A stretch of 12,189 bases of DNA, from positions 1-12,189 of the forward strand of contig JAOXYB010047092.1 of NCBI GenBank assembly GCA_028565635.1. Reading direction: 5' to 3'. This stretch comes from Phoronis ovalis. Its lineage: Eukaryota; Phoronida; Phoronidae. Of this stretch, positions 1 to 9,300 are shown piece after piece. Under the pieces are notes generated by a model. It searched no databases. It was not told the DNA's origin and saw only the letters and a program-made list of their open reading frames with translations. The stretch's first letter is position 1. Every line of letters begins with the position of its first letter. The position numbers were made by a program, and so were the translations under genes.

Positions 1-70
1 GGTCAAAAGGTCATTTAGGGGTCAAAGGTCAAAATTCTAAAAATGATGTTGAAAGGTAATTTGGAGGTCA
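1..70. promoter_or_regulatory. Cluster of nuclear-receptor-like half-sites (AGGTCA)
   Basis: Seen: GGTCA at 1-5 followed two bases later by AGGTCA at 8-13. A perfect DR1 arrangement, GGGTCA-A-AGGTCA, lies at 19-31, and another AGGTCA at 65-70. DR1 elements are the classic target of HNF4 and RXR-type nuclear receptors. The same words recur with imperfect spacing, so this may equally be the end of a GGTCA-rich minisatellite cut by the window edge. No gene start lies nearby, so a regulatory role is only a possibility. Confidence 0.35.
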
Positions 71-1803
71 TTTAACGCTCATAAAAGCCAATATGAGCAA
101 CCCTGCCTTTGCTAAAAGGCTATCTAGTTCGATAATATATAGATTTTCCTTTTAAGAGACGATTTTAATATAAAAAGTATCTTTCAAGTTGGATATGATT
201 TGTACAGGTTCTAATTAAAACCTCTAGGTTAGTTATTTCATTTCAAATGTAGAACTACAAATGTGCTAAGGATAAGACTGGATGTAACGAATTTAACTGT
301 ATATAAAAATTTAATCCGACTCAAAAACATTTCCCACAAAACATCCTACATTCAGAAGTTAAAATTATACATTTTCAAATATTTTAAAGCTATTTTCCAT
401 TTTTTTATGAACATTTTGACTGAAAAAATTGTTTGGTAACCAAAGATCCGGTCTATTTTTAATGCCTTCAGCAGTTTGGTAATGTTTTATTTTTAGACTT
501 CTAAACCTTATAATCTTTTTCTTAGATACCAAGACGTAAGTGGAGAATGTTTAAACAGCGAATTTATTAAAACTTTAAGCAGTAGTATCATTGGAACCGA
601 TAATATTTTCAGAGTGGTATAGAAGTTAAAATGTACTTATGCATACAGTTTTTTGTTATTGTAATTTACTACCCCATGAAACTTACAACTAAGTATATTA
701 TCATAACTAAGTGCAAAACAAGTTTAACTGTTGTTTTTTTACGATATTCCAGAAAATGTGCATAGGAACGGTATATGATTGAAACGCATTAACCCTAGCA
801 GCTCAAAAAAAAATTCAAAGTCATTTTTCTATTAGTCTTGGATGCATGACCCTGCCATAGGGTCACGGTATCAAAATATGTAAAAAAAGTAAAATATATT
901 AACTGAGATCATGAACCAAAGGCACGTCGTAGACTATCATAGTTGGATTATATAGTTACTGGCTTACATTGACATCTTGTATTTAAGGAACCCAGGTAGC
1001 AGATATAAATTTACTTTAATAAAAACGATTAATTAAATGTCATTACATAGAATAAATAATCTGTAGGATTATCAGAAACGAATGAAATTAATCAAAATAA
1101 TTTTAAATTAAGCACCCGCCTTCACTCAACGTATAATTTTACAGTTCAGAATTTGAATTTGACAGGAGTTCAGCAAACTTCATAAAATGGATTAACATTT
1201 CGTGTACATTCCTGACTGCCCAATTGCAGCCGAGAATATATGTTTCTCATAATGTCACAAGAACATTAGTTTAAAAAACAAACAAATTAAGCACAAACAT
1301 TCTTAAAGTTTTCTAAGACTTATTTTAAATAATTTTTATTTACAAGCTGCTCTAATGTTGATCCAGTCCATGTCTTCCGCCACCTGCATTTTTTTCATAA
1401 TTTGTATTGTTATATTATATAAACGCAATTTCTGAAGGTCGCATACCTGTTCCCTCCGGTTAAGAAACAGTTGTGTGTGCACTGTATTTACTATTAAGTG
1501 CATGAGAACTTACATATTGATGTAGATGATATTAATTGCTATATTGCATGATTACTCTACTTTCTAGTAAACTGGCCACGTAATTAGTTCGATATTATAC
1601 ATCCGAACTATAAGATGCGTACGGCATTTCGTATTTCTATCGATCCGACCATGAAAAGCTGTACCTTATGCTAATAAGCATGTATTGATTTGAACAGATA
1701 AACACTGCCACTTGTAAATTAATAAAGATTACATACAAATACCATAGGTTATTTCAAACACTTTTTTCCCGTACCAAGTGTTAAGACCACATGTTAACAA
1801 AGT
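71..1803. other. Non-coding AT-rich DNA, no gene seen
   Basis: No long open frame, conserved protein motif or RNA gene is recognisable on either strand. A 7-bp inverted repeat lies at 847-865 (TGACCCT, 5-bp spacer, AGGGTCA), which resembles an everted pair of nuclear-receptor half-sites. A single (C/T)GTGGGAA word on the minus strand around 331-337 matches the CSL/Su(H) consensus, but one such match is expected by chance in a window this size. Confidence 0.5.
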
Positions 1804-2010
1804 AACAATTTCAAAATGTCACCAGTAAAAACGATGACGTAAATTTATTTGAATTTGTAAGACCTGCAGCCAGGATGAAACAAGCGAAATCAAAGGAACA
1901 ATTCCAAAATATCATCTGTAAAAGATGACGCAAATTTATCGGATTTAATTAAATTTGAAATAAGTGGTGTGAAATGTTTGTTAAGAATTCTAAATGTCAC
2001 AGGCCCTTTA
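1804..2010. repeat. Decayed tandem repeat, period about 90 bp
   Basis: Copy A (about 1804-1858) and copy B (about 1897-1957) share the order AACAATTYCAAAAT, then a TCA-containing block, GTAAAA, GATGACG, AAATTTAT and a terminal AATTTG. Their starts are 93 bp apart. A partial third copy begins near 1984 (GAATTCTAAATGTCACAGG). The copies differ at many positions, so the duplication is old. No open frame spans it. It may be a minisatellite or part of an unidentified repeat family. Confidence 0.5.
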
Positions 2011-2480
2011 CACCAAAGGCACCAAGACCTGTCCTTAAGAAAAAAGTCGTGTTACAACAAGTTACAAGTCGAGAAGAATCAATTCCCATCTTGATTCAAC
2101 GCAAAGAATAAAACCAATATTTAAAAGTTCCATTTAAAAATGAGAATGATTTCCATTGGTGCACTATCATAACTTCATCTACATATTATATTATATTAAA
2201 GATTTAATGAACTGATATATACTGATTGAATAGAAGTACATTTTATTTTTTTGCTTACAAATTACCGTCAATTATACCTCCGTTGCACATGTCCGCGCTT
2301 TGTTTCATTTGTAAAAATACATCTTTAGTACAAGATATACATAATCTCAACTAGGGAAAAGTATTACATGAATTCAGGTGCATTTTAAAAGAGAATCATA
2401 TGTCTTAAGATTCAACTCACCAAATATCCCTGGCAAAGTGACTTAATTATTGCTTCTTTTCACAGATCGCCTTGATTTAA
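2011..2480. other. Non-coding DNA, nothing recognisable
   Basis: AT-rich sequence with stops in all frames. No RNA gene, repeat array or convincing regulatory cluster was recognised. Confidence 0.4.
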
Positions 2481-2542
2481 TAAAGGTATATGTAGTCGAT
2501 AGTCGTTTGACGTGGCTGCTATCAGATCGTTGCATACCTTTA
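2481..2542. other. Possible hairpin with about 22-nt arms
   Basis: TAAAGGTAT at 2481-2489 pairs perfectly with ATACCTTTA at 2534-2542. GATAG at 2498-2502 pairs with CTATC at 2519-2523. The arms enclose an 8/10-nt internal loop and a 16-nt terminal loop. The size resembles a small miRNA-type precursor, but the central mismatch is larger than usual. It could also be a remnant of a miniature inverted-repeat element. Nothing shows that it is transcribed. Confidence 0.25.
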
Positions 2543-2795
2543 GGACGGTCGCTCAGTCCATATCTTTGCTGTCATGTTTCTTGTTTAAATTGCTGTTTGA
2601 TCAACGAGAGTTCAATGTGAGGGCATATCTTATCTTAATGAAATGATAGTCTCAGTGTCCCATGTATCTATATCTGCAGTTGTCAAAAGTTACAACTTCA
2701 TCAGTTCGATTATTAATCCGGAACTGATGTCCCAATCAAAGCAGAGTTCCGATTCGGATTATGTCTTTAAAGTATATTTCAGGAACAGGATCCGG

Positions 2796-2815
2796 TATAT
2801 ATATATATATATATA
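2796..2815. repeat. TA dinucleotide microsatellite
   Basis: About nine to ten uninterrupted TA units follow TCCGG and run into TAAATAT. This is a simple sequence repeat, likely polymorphic in length. Confidence 0.85.
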
Positions 2816-3914
2816 AATATATTTTCGTGGAGCCTCCAGCATCGGTTGCTACACTCTTATCTTGTCCAAAAGAAACCTTTTTTTAGACTGTTTACTCTTT
2901 GCAGCCACGAAACAGCTCGATGTATGTTAAGTACACACATATCATAAGTGACAGGCTCTAAAACCTGAACAAATATTTAAGTCAGCTCTCCCTAATATTG
3001 TATTATTCAGCAAGCTTCTTATTTTTATAAGCTTATGCACCAATTTATTATGTTTTAGCTATTGTATTACCTGTCTGTATTCGATGCCGCATAAAGGACC
3101 TTAGCAACATCAACAAAAAGAAACTGTTTAATCCTCGCTGTTTTATATAATGAACCATTATTGTAAACCATTATTAACACATATTAAAATTGAAAATATT
3201 TTTTCTATGTTTACATAAAACATTTTTGTAGTTCATTAATTTTATACTTATCCAGCGGAAAATAAAGAAGTAAACAATTTGTGCTATTTTTAAAGTAAAT
3301 GTAAAGGCTCTTTGACGGGTTGCTTTAAATCAATGATAATATCTAATAGAAATGTGGTAACCAGAAAACGATTAATCAAACGGTGGGACTCTTAAAGCTG
3401 CGTATTATAAGGTCAAGAGTCATTGCGTATTGAGTATACCTTTGCATATATATATAGAAATTTCGGATTATGTAGTTTATATATACCAGGTAATCTAATA
3501 TTTAAAAATATGTAAATTAGTAAAATGACGTAGAAAATTTGAAGAATATAAAGTAGCCCTACATGTACTCGCTGAAATAATATTTTTTAAACCTTCTTTT
3601 GTAAATATAACGTTTTCAGATATAAGCTCCTTAAGTTTATTAAATTAGGTAACTAAAATGTAGCGATATAGGACCTGCTTCTAATTTTGGACTAATTTGT
3701 CTAGCTTAGGTAATATATATTGATAAAGAAGTTAAAAAAGTCAACAGTAATGCCATTTATTGGTGGAAACAGTATTTATTGTAAACATGTTTATGTTTGT
3801 ATACAGTTATAAACCAGTATAAAAGATGTCATTTGGTATAGTATGCAAATTCTTTCTAACTTATTATTTCTTTACTGTTTTATATGCTAAAGAAGTTGTT
3901 CCATCGACACCATA
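2816..3914. other. Non-coding DNA, nothing recognisable
   Basis: AT-rich sequence with frequent stops in all six frames. Short local inverted repeats occur, such as the two AAGCTT words near 3011-3032, but they are no more than expected from composition. No gene or repeat family was identified. Confidence 0.4.
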
Positions 3915-3928
3915 TTGCCATCTACTGG
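3915..3928 (-). promoter_or_regulatory. CTCF-like motif upstream of a TATA promoter candidate
   Basis: On the minus strand this matches the published CTCF core CCASYAGRKGGCRS at 13 of 14 positions (plus-strand word TTGCCATCTACTGG). It lies about 55 bp upstream of the TATA box candidate at 3983. CTCF is conserved in bilaterians. Whether this site binds is unknown. Confidence 0.35.
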
Positions 3929-3937
3929 CGAAAATTC

Positions 3938-4015
3938 AATCCCGGGAGTAATTATATAAATGTTATGTTACAAAATCCCGGGTATAAATAAAGCATTGAA
4001 ACGGCAGTACGGACG
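3938..4015 (+). promoter_or_regulatory. Orphan TATA promoter candidate with paired AATCCCGGG
   Basis: A perfect direct repeat AATCCCGGG occurs at 3938-3946 and 3974-3982, 36 bp apart. The second copy abuts TATAAATAAAG (3983-3993), a strong TATA-box match, which would place initiation near 4013. The sequence downstream (to about 4150) is less AT-rich than its surroundings, and a weak GT donor (gtaatg) follows at 4150. No protein exon is recognisable after it, only a 12-codon ORF from ATG 4225. It could start a non-coding transcript, supply a distal leader of the downstream receptor gene, or be a relic of an LTR. Confidence 0.35.
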
Positions 4016-4428
4016 AAACTAAACACAGTACGTTACAGTTATTTTGCGCAAGTGAACAGTTTATACGCTGTATTCGGTTGGTGTAGTCGTGTTGATTGTA
4101 AATTCAGTGTGCGCTTCGATCAGTTATCGCTTTTCTTTGCTTTTCATAAGTAATGATTTCGTCTAACTTTTTTCGTTCACATATTATACTTAAATATAAT
4201 AACTGAACAAGCAATTATAACAGCTATGGCTGTTGCAAAAACAGAAGGGGAAATTAAAACTTAACCAATATCTAGGGCTGTGAACTGTGTGAAGACTTGT
4301 TTCCGTTATAGCAACATACGATATATAATTACTGTGAGAAAAAGAACAAATGGAAGAACTACAGCTGCGGGACGTATAAGATAAATTGAGAAGATTAACA
4401 GTTTGGGAAAGTTCCCTGCCAATTTATG

Positions 4429-4740
4429 GTACGGGGGTGAAGCCCAGGTCTCAAAACCCTATTCCCGTTGCAAGCCAGCTATGGTAAAAACACGTACCCC
4501 GTTGTCCGAAAAGATGACTAAAAACATATCCCTTTGTAAAGCCCATGCCAAAAAACATATACCCCGTTATAAGCAAACATAGATTTTCGGAACCCGTTGT
4601 TAGCAGAGAGCTAAAAATATACCCCATTGCGAGCGTCCGAGTCCAAGGCTGAAATGTATACCCCCGTTGCAGGCAGGGACCCTGAAAAACCATACCCCAT
4701 AGAGCGGCACGTATGTATGGATGGCGGTGCCCCTCCCTGG
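4429..4740. repeat. Repeat-spacer minisatellite element, copy 1
   Basis: Eight units with consensus near TACCCCGTTGYAAGC begin at about 4461, 4495, 4527, 4560, 4591, 4620, 4659 and 4693. They are separated by about 16-24 bp of unrelated sequence, giving a period of mostly 30-34 bp. The left border carries GCCCAGGTCTCAAAACCC. The right border carries GCGGCACGTATGTA at 4704-4717. Both borders have counterparts in the intron 1 element at 8218-8649, so the two are diverged copies of one family in the same orientation. Minus-strand open frames across it are by-products of the unit. The family was not recognised. Confidence 0.7.
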
Positions 4741-6123
4741 TTCGTTACAACGGCAAATAATCCACGACAGAACACAGCATAGGTATAAAGCAGTTGAACC
4801 GTGGTACAGGAGTTTCATAACGTCCTCAGATCTTGATTGGTTAACCATGCTCATAGTATATAGTCGTGTATTATTATATCTAGTATCAAAATAGTGACAA
4901 TATATATATTAATTTTACTGCTTCATGATAATTATACTACAGCCGTCATACAGATCATTCCAGTCCGCGTCTTATGCATGCATTGTTGCGCCACTTGTTC
5001 AGTAAAGTTTTAAAATGTTATCGATTCAAGAATGAATCTCGAAGTGAACCATGACCTTTCAGTGACAGAGAGACAGACCATCGAGACCGCGAATAACACT
5101 AACATATAGTATAATAAACAGAAACGCGATGCAGCCAGTTATCACCTGGGGTAATTATAGACAGGTCTGTCTGCTGGTTTGATCTTCTCCGACTAACTGA
5201 TCAATTCCTGAGTGCCCACATTGTACTCGCAACGATTATCTCTCTATGTAAAAATCCTGCGATCATGTTAATTCCAATTCTTGTAGTTCATTAATACTTT
5301 GTAAAGGTGTCATAAAATATACAATTATTCGATACAATCATTTACTTTGAAAAGAGACTATTATGACTAAGTTAGTTTTAATAAGATAGCCCCAGTGAGG
5401 TCTAAAAGTCTATAAAATTACAAGTAGTAATTCAAGCAATCTCTTAGAATTTATTTCTTTATACTGTACATTTAAGACAAAGACGACAACTTGATAGATT
5501 TCATAATATAGCATTTTTAAATAAAAATATCCGTTAACAAACATCTGTCGCTCAAAGCGTCACCTGCCGCGTGTGTTATACATGAATGAACTATTCATTG
5601 CCCTTCTTCTTATACCTAGTCATAATGTATTCTCAAGTGTATTATGGGTAATGCGACAAAGGTAAACATTAAATAATATAAGTAGAAGTCGGTCATGCAT
5701 TATCATTCAACAAGAAGCTTTTGTTGAGTGTGTATCTGCGTTATAATGGCTGAGAGGTGAGGGACCAAGGTGCCTTAATTCCCGCCTTCAAATTGCGTTC
5801 TACGCTTTAAAGTTTCTTGGAAAAACTTACGCGTATTAGAGTCGGCATTGGACTACGTATGGTTGGATGTACCTAAGAAACACGAAACAAATGGTTATGT
5901 TCGAGACTGGACCTGAGACATGCGGAAGCTAAACTGTCAGGCTAAACATCACAAATCGCCGTATTATCTCATAGTTTAATCACAGATACACGCACCTGTT
6001 AACATCCGTGGACAGAAGATCAAAGACATATACTTTTAAGAAGATCATGCAATACTTGACAAATGGTTTTATTACATAAGGATGCATTTTTGATACTATT
6101 TTGACGTATGTTTAATAACAGTT
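4741..6123. other. Non-coding upstream region of the receptor gene
   Basis: No coding frame or known RNA gene is recognisable. A short inverted repeat ATGAAT-n5-ATTCAT lies at about 5582-5598. ATG at 5746 followed by GAGAG|gtgagg looks superficially like a tiny 5' exon, but it would leave phase 2, which does not fit the phase-1 acceptor of exon 2. This interval is the natural place for enhancers of the gene that starts near 6154, but none can be named. Confidence 0.4.
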
Positions 6124-6160
6124 TATAAAAGACAGAAGCTCACCCAGTTACAAGCTACCG
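6124..6160 (+). promoter_or_regulatory. Core promoter (TATA box) of the Ig-Notch-like receptor gene
   Basis: TATAAAAG at 6124-6131 is a full TATA-box match. Initiation about 30 bp downstream would fall near 6154 and give a leader of about 160 nt before the ATG at 6316. The position fits the first coding exon well. A distal start with a spliced leader cannot be excluded. Confidence 0.5.
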
Positions 6161-6315
6161 TGCACTAAGTGGTGGACTGAAATAAAAGTCTTTCGAAGAG
6201 TGACAAGAATCACTATGTATATGCAGCTTAAATAGGCTGGAAATAAATATGATATTGGGTGGTGTGCATGGTAGCAGTCTCCAGCGCATATAGATTTCAT
6301 ATCGATATTAGCACC
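6154..6315 (+). other. Predicted 5' UTR with two upstream ORFs
   Basis: Two short out-of-frame upstream ORFs precede the main start: ATG 6215 to TAG 6235, and ATG 6249 to TAG 6293. An in-frame ATG at 6268 also exists. It has T at -3, against A at -3 for the ATG at 6316. If the leader is as predicted, scanning ribosomes meet three AUGs before 6316, which suggests low or regulated translation. Confidence 0.4.
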
Positions 6316-6394
6316 ATGAGAACAACGCATTATAAAACTGGTACATTATACATCATTTTCCTCATAGCTGTTCGTTTGCCCTACATTTTTACAG
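6316..6394 (+). CDS. Exon 1: start codon and signal peptide
   Basis: Encodes residues 1-26 plus the first base of G27. ATG 6316 sits in CACCATG, a good initiation context. A basic and polar start (R2, H5, K7) is followed by a hydrophobic run from about residue 10 to 25, interrupted by R20 and P22, as expected of a secretory signal peptide. The donor ACAG|gtaagc is near-perfect and leaves phase 1, the usual phase at the end of a signal-peptide exon. An in-frame ATG at 6268 would add 16 residues (502 in total); it has a poorer context and would bury the signal peptide. Confidence 0.8.
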
Positions 6395-9300
6395 GTAAGC
6401 ATCGTATTACAGTATTACATTACACATTATATTATTACATTATTTTTTGAAATAATATATATTTTTACTACATGTGCGGCATTATACAGTATGTATGTTA
6501 TATTTCTATTTTACAAGCATGGTTATTTTTACGAGGAAATGGCGTCCATAGGACTGCAGTATTTCAGATTTGATATCTTTATTGCTGATTAAGTTATTAC
6601 ATACAGAAAAATCCGTAAAATTATCCAAATTAGGTCCTTGTTCCAAAAAAAATATAGTTGAAATGATAGAAATTCTAATAATGTGACAAGCGAATATATA
6701 CTTTTTTCTTCATATAAAAACCTTATAAATAAAAGTACAAGTATATACACTGCATTGACCATGTTTTCTTTGATCAAGTGAAACTAATGCTCACATCGAT
6801 TTTAATTGTGTTAGTCTTGTCTATCATATGTCACACGAACATCTTTGTTTCACTTGTAATAATAACAGGTGGTCACAAAACACTAGAGAACCATAAAGAA
6901 TGATTCTGGAATTTTTTAGAGTTGTATGTAAATCGTAGCAACCTCTGCTGACGAGATTGAATGCATCTAATCTCCATGAAAGTGATAACCTAGTAAAATA
7001 AATTCAGATCGTACGTATCGTGAGAAAATTTCATTGCTTTCAAAGATTAAGCTTCGCTATAATTAATGCATGTCTGAGTTATAAGCGATGGAGCAGTTAA
7101 TAAATTAAATTAAATGTAGAGCGGATTACTTTGCTACTAAATTCTATAACAATCTGCCTAGGATATCATTTCTATAAATTTAACACATCAATTGGAACTT
7201 TATGCATATCTGTTATTAAGACATCCATATTTCATGATATTTCGTGTGTTTGTTACACTTCTGTTCTTTTTTTTGTAAACAAATGGAGCGCAGCTTATGA
7301 TACGTTTGTACTTTAGGTTTACATGTGTTACTGTCAGCAAACCTGTAACATTTCCTTTGATTATTAAAAATATAGATTTCAAGCTTTGTATGACCGTCAG
7401 ACGTTGATTAAATGTACATCCCTTTTGCAAATTTCTGAGTAACGGTTATATTTATAAAGAAGTATAGAGGATTTTAGAAATTTGGGTGCACGCACTGAGT
7501 TTGCTTTACTAGAGCACTCGGTTCGTTGCCAGGCTTTATTATATAAATCACAATAATTATTATGTGTCATTTTACTGAGAGACGAACAATGGGTTCGGAG
7601 ATGAGTGTCGTAAATTACGAAATCAATACTGAGTTACAACTAAAATAGCTAATTATGCCTGATCAAATCTTTGCGCGACTCATAAAAGTGAACAGTATTA
7701 AGCTGCATGCGGATTTTCTGGTTGGATGATAGTCTCTAGGTAGTGAACCTTTAGCGTATCATGTTTTACAAAGCTTGTATATAGCGATAAACGACAGACA
7801 GAGTGGATGCAAGGGAAGGTTTTTTCTCCAGTTTTCCCGGGCTATATCATTAGTGAATATTCTATCAATGTCTATTTCTATATTTGTTTAATTGTGATCT
7901 CTTATTTGTCATTAATACTACAAAAAAATAACATGCAATACCTTTATCTTAAAATTTAACATGTTATAAATAAGAGACATGCTATACTGGATATGCAACA
8001 CCTGTTCTTGTACTAGCCAATCAAAATCAGCGAGTAATCGCGCCCTCTGGTATGTGTTTTTGAAATTATTAATTTAGTGTTGAACATGATAAGCTGTATT
8101 CCAACTTCCAAGGCCGTATTTTAAAAGTTTAAAATAACAATTTTAACGCGCATTTCAACGTTCAGCTAACTTTTAGTTTCGTGAAGCAGATAGACATCTT
8201 GTAATCTATTTGGTTTTACCCCGGGGGCTGCTTGACAGAAAAGTTGGTTGGGGTGTGCGGCCCAGGGTAAACAACCCTGACCCCGTGGTAAATGAAGATC
8301 ACCAAAATTATACCCTGTAGTAAATGAAAAAACATGAAAAATATACACTTTCGTAAGTAACTCTCCAGAAATAGATACCCTGTGGTAAATAAATATGGAA
8401 AAATGTACGAACCTTAATTTTTCATACCTTTCGTAAATGCGTTTTCCCAGAAATACACGCTGTGGTAAACGAATATTTTTTGCAAATATACCCTGTGGTA
8501 AATATCCAACAAGAAAAGTATACCCTGTGGTAAATAAAGCTTTGAGAAGCGTGCAAAACATACCCTGTGGTAAATGCTGGAGCTGAAAAAAGGGGGCCTA
8601 TTAGGCGGCACATACATATAGTGACTTTGAATGACAGTACCCCCGGGGTTTTTACTTATCAGAGGGAATGCGCATTTGTTTCAAAACAAAGAACCCTGGC
8701 CAGTATGTACGCCAGTTTTAAAATACAAAGTCGTACATAATATTCATGTAAATGTCACTGTCATAATTTTGAAGGTTTTTCTTTCTTCAAATGCCACAAT
8801 TTACTTGTAATTTAGAAGTACAAATTATTTAAGCATTTGTTGTAAAATAATGAAAGTTAATAATAAATCTCATTACGGTCAAATTACGAATATTATTAGC
8901 ATATCATCTTGTCTATAAATTTGAATGATAATGCATGTCAATGTACTTGGTATAGGGAGCGCAGGGGTTTGTCCCCGCGTATATAAAATTGTTATCCTGC
9001 CTGCAAGAAATAAGATGGTGAAAGTATCTAATTTATTTTTCCTCAAAATTTGAAGAAAGATAGGGTGTGGGAGCAAATATTTGGGTGCAGATAAAATGTG
9101 AGGGGCGGTGGAGGAGCAAAAAGGTGAATGGATGATCACAGCTAAATATATATACAGGATTTGATATTTTCCCATGATTAACCTGACAACAAAATTTAGA
9201 TAGCTACATAATGCATTTTGCAGGTACACCCTGTTTCATTGCCTACACCGGGATACCGTGTTTGATTGGAGGACCGAAAGATGGCGCTGTTGACATCGTA

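Larger units (their letters stand above)
6395..9223 (+). other. Intron 1 (2829 nt)
   Basis: Runs from gtaagc at 6395 to tttgcag at 9223. It holds a nested inverted repeat (7898-7977), a CCAAT box with a CTCF-like motif (8017-8053) and the second repeat-spacer element (8218-8649). Near 8960-8979 there is a GC-rich hairpin (CGC-A-GGGG, 5-nt loop, CCCCGCG). I looked for cysteine-rich exons coding for EGF repeats or a third LNR and saw none. The plus-strand open frame near 7131-7316 has no splice context or motif and is taken as chance. Confidence 0.7.

Noticed and set aside
331-337. CSL/Su(H) binding word (YGTGGGAA on the minus strand), tempting next to a Notch-like gene
   Set aside because: About one match is expected by chance in a window this size, and it lies nearly 6 kb upstream of the gene without a partner site.
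4405-4416. Rel/NF-kB-like GGGAAAGTTCCC
   Set aside because: A single site at the border of a repeat element, 1.7 kb from the TATA box. The match is loose and could be chance.
4451-4854. Minus-strand open frames of 80 and 84 residues
   Set aside because: Same cause: they run over the first repeat-spacer array and have no recognisable domain or splice context.
5746-5756. Possible tiny first exon (ATGGCTGAGAG followed by gtgagg)
   Set aside because: It leaves phase 2, incompatible with the phase-1 acceptor at 9224, and it lacks a signal peptide, which exon 1 at 6316 supplies.
8279-8575. CRISPR array (short repeats with unique spacers)
   Set aside because: The genome is eukaryotic. Units are only 15 bp and vary, spacers are of uneven length (about 15-34 bp), and there are no cas genes. 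A minisatellite-bearing mobile element explains it better.
8166-8617. Three overlapping minus-strand open frames (131, 67 and 63 residues) with recurring YHRVY, LPQGI and FTTGY words
   Set aside because: They are the three reading frames of one 15-bp DNA repeat unit. The words are frame-shifted versions of each other, there is no start context or domain, and the spacers are not conserved as protein.
8879-9229. Minus-strand open frame of 116 residues
   Set aside because: It ends inside the splice acceptor of exon 2 on the opposite strand, contains no domain signature, and is low-complexity AT-rich sequence.
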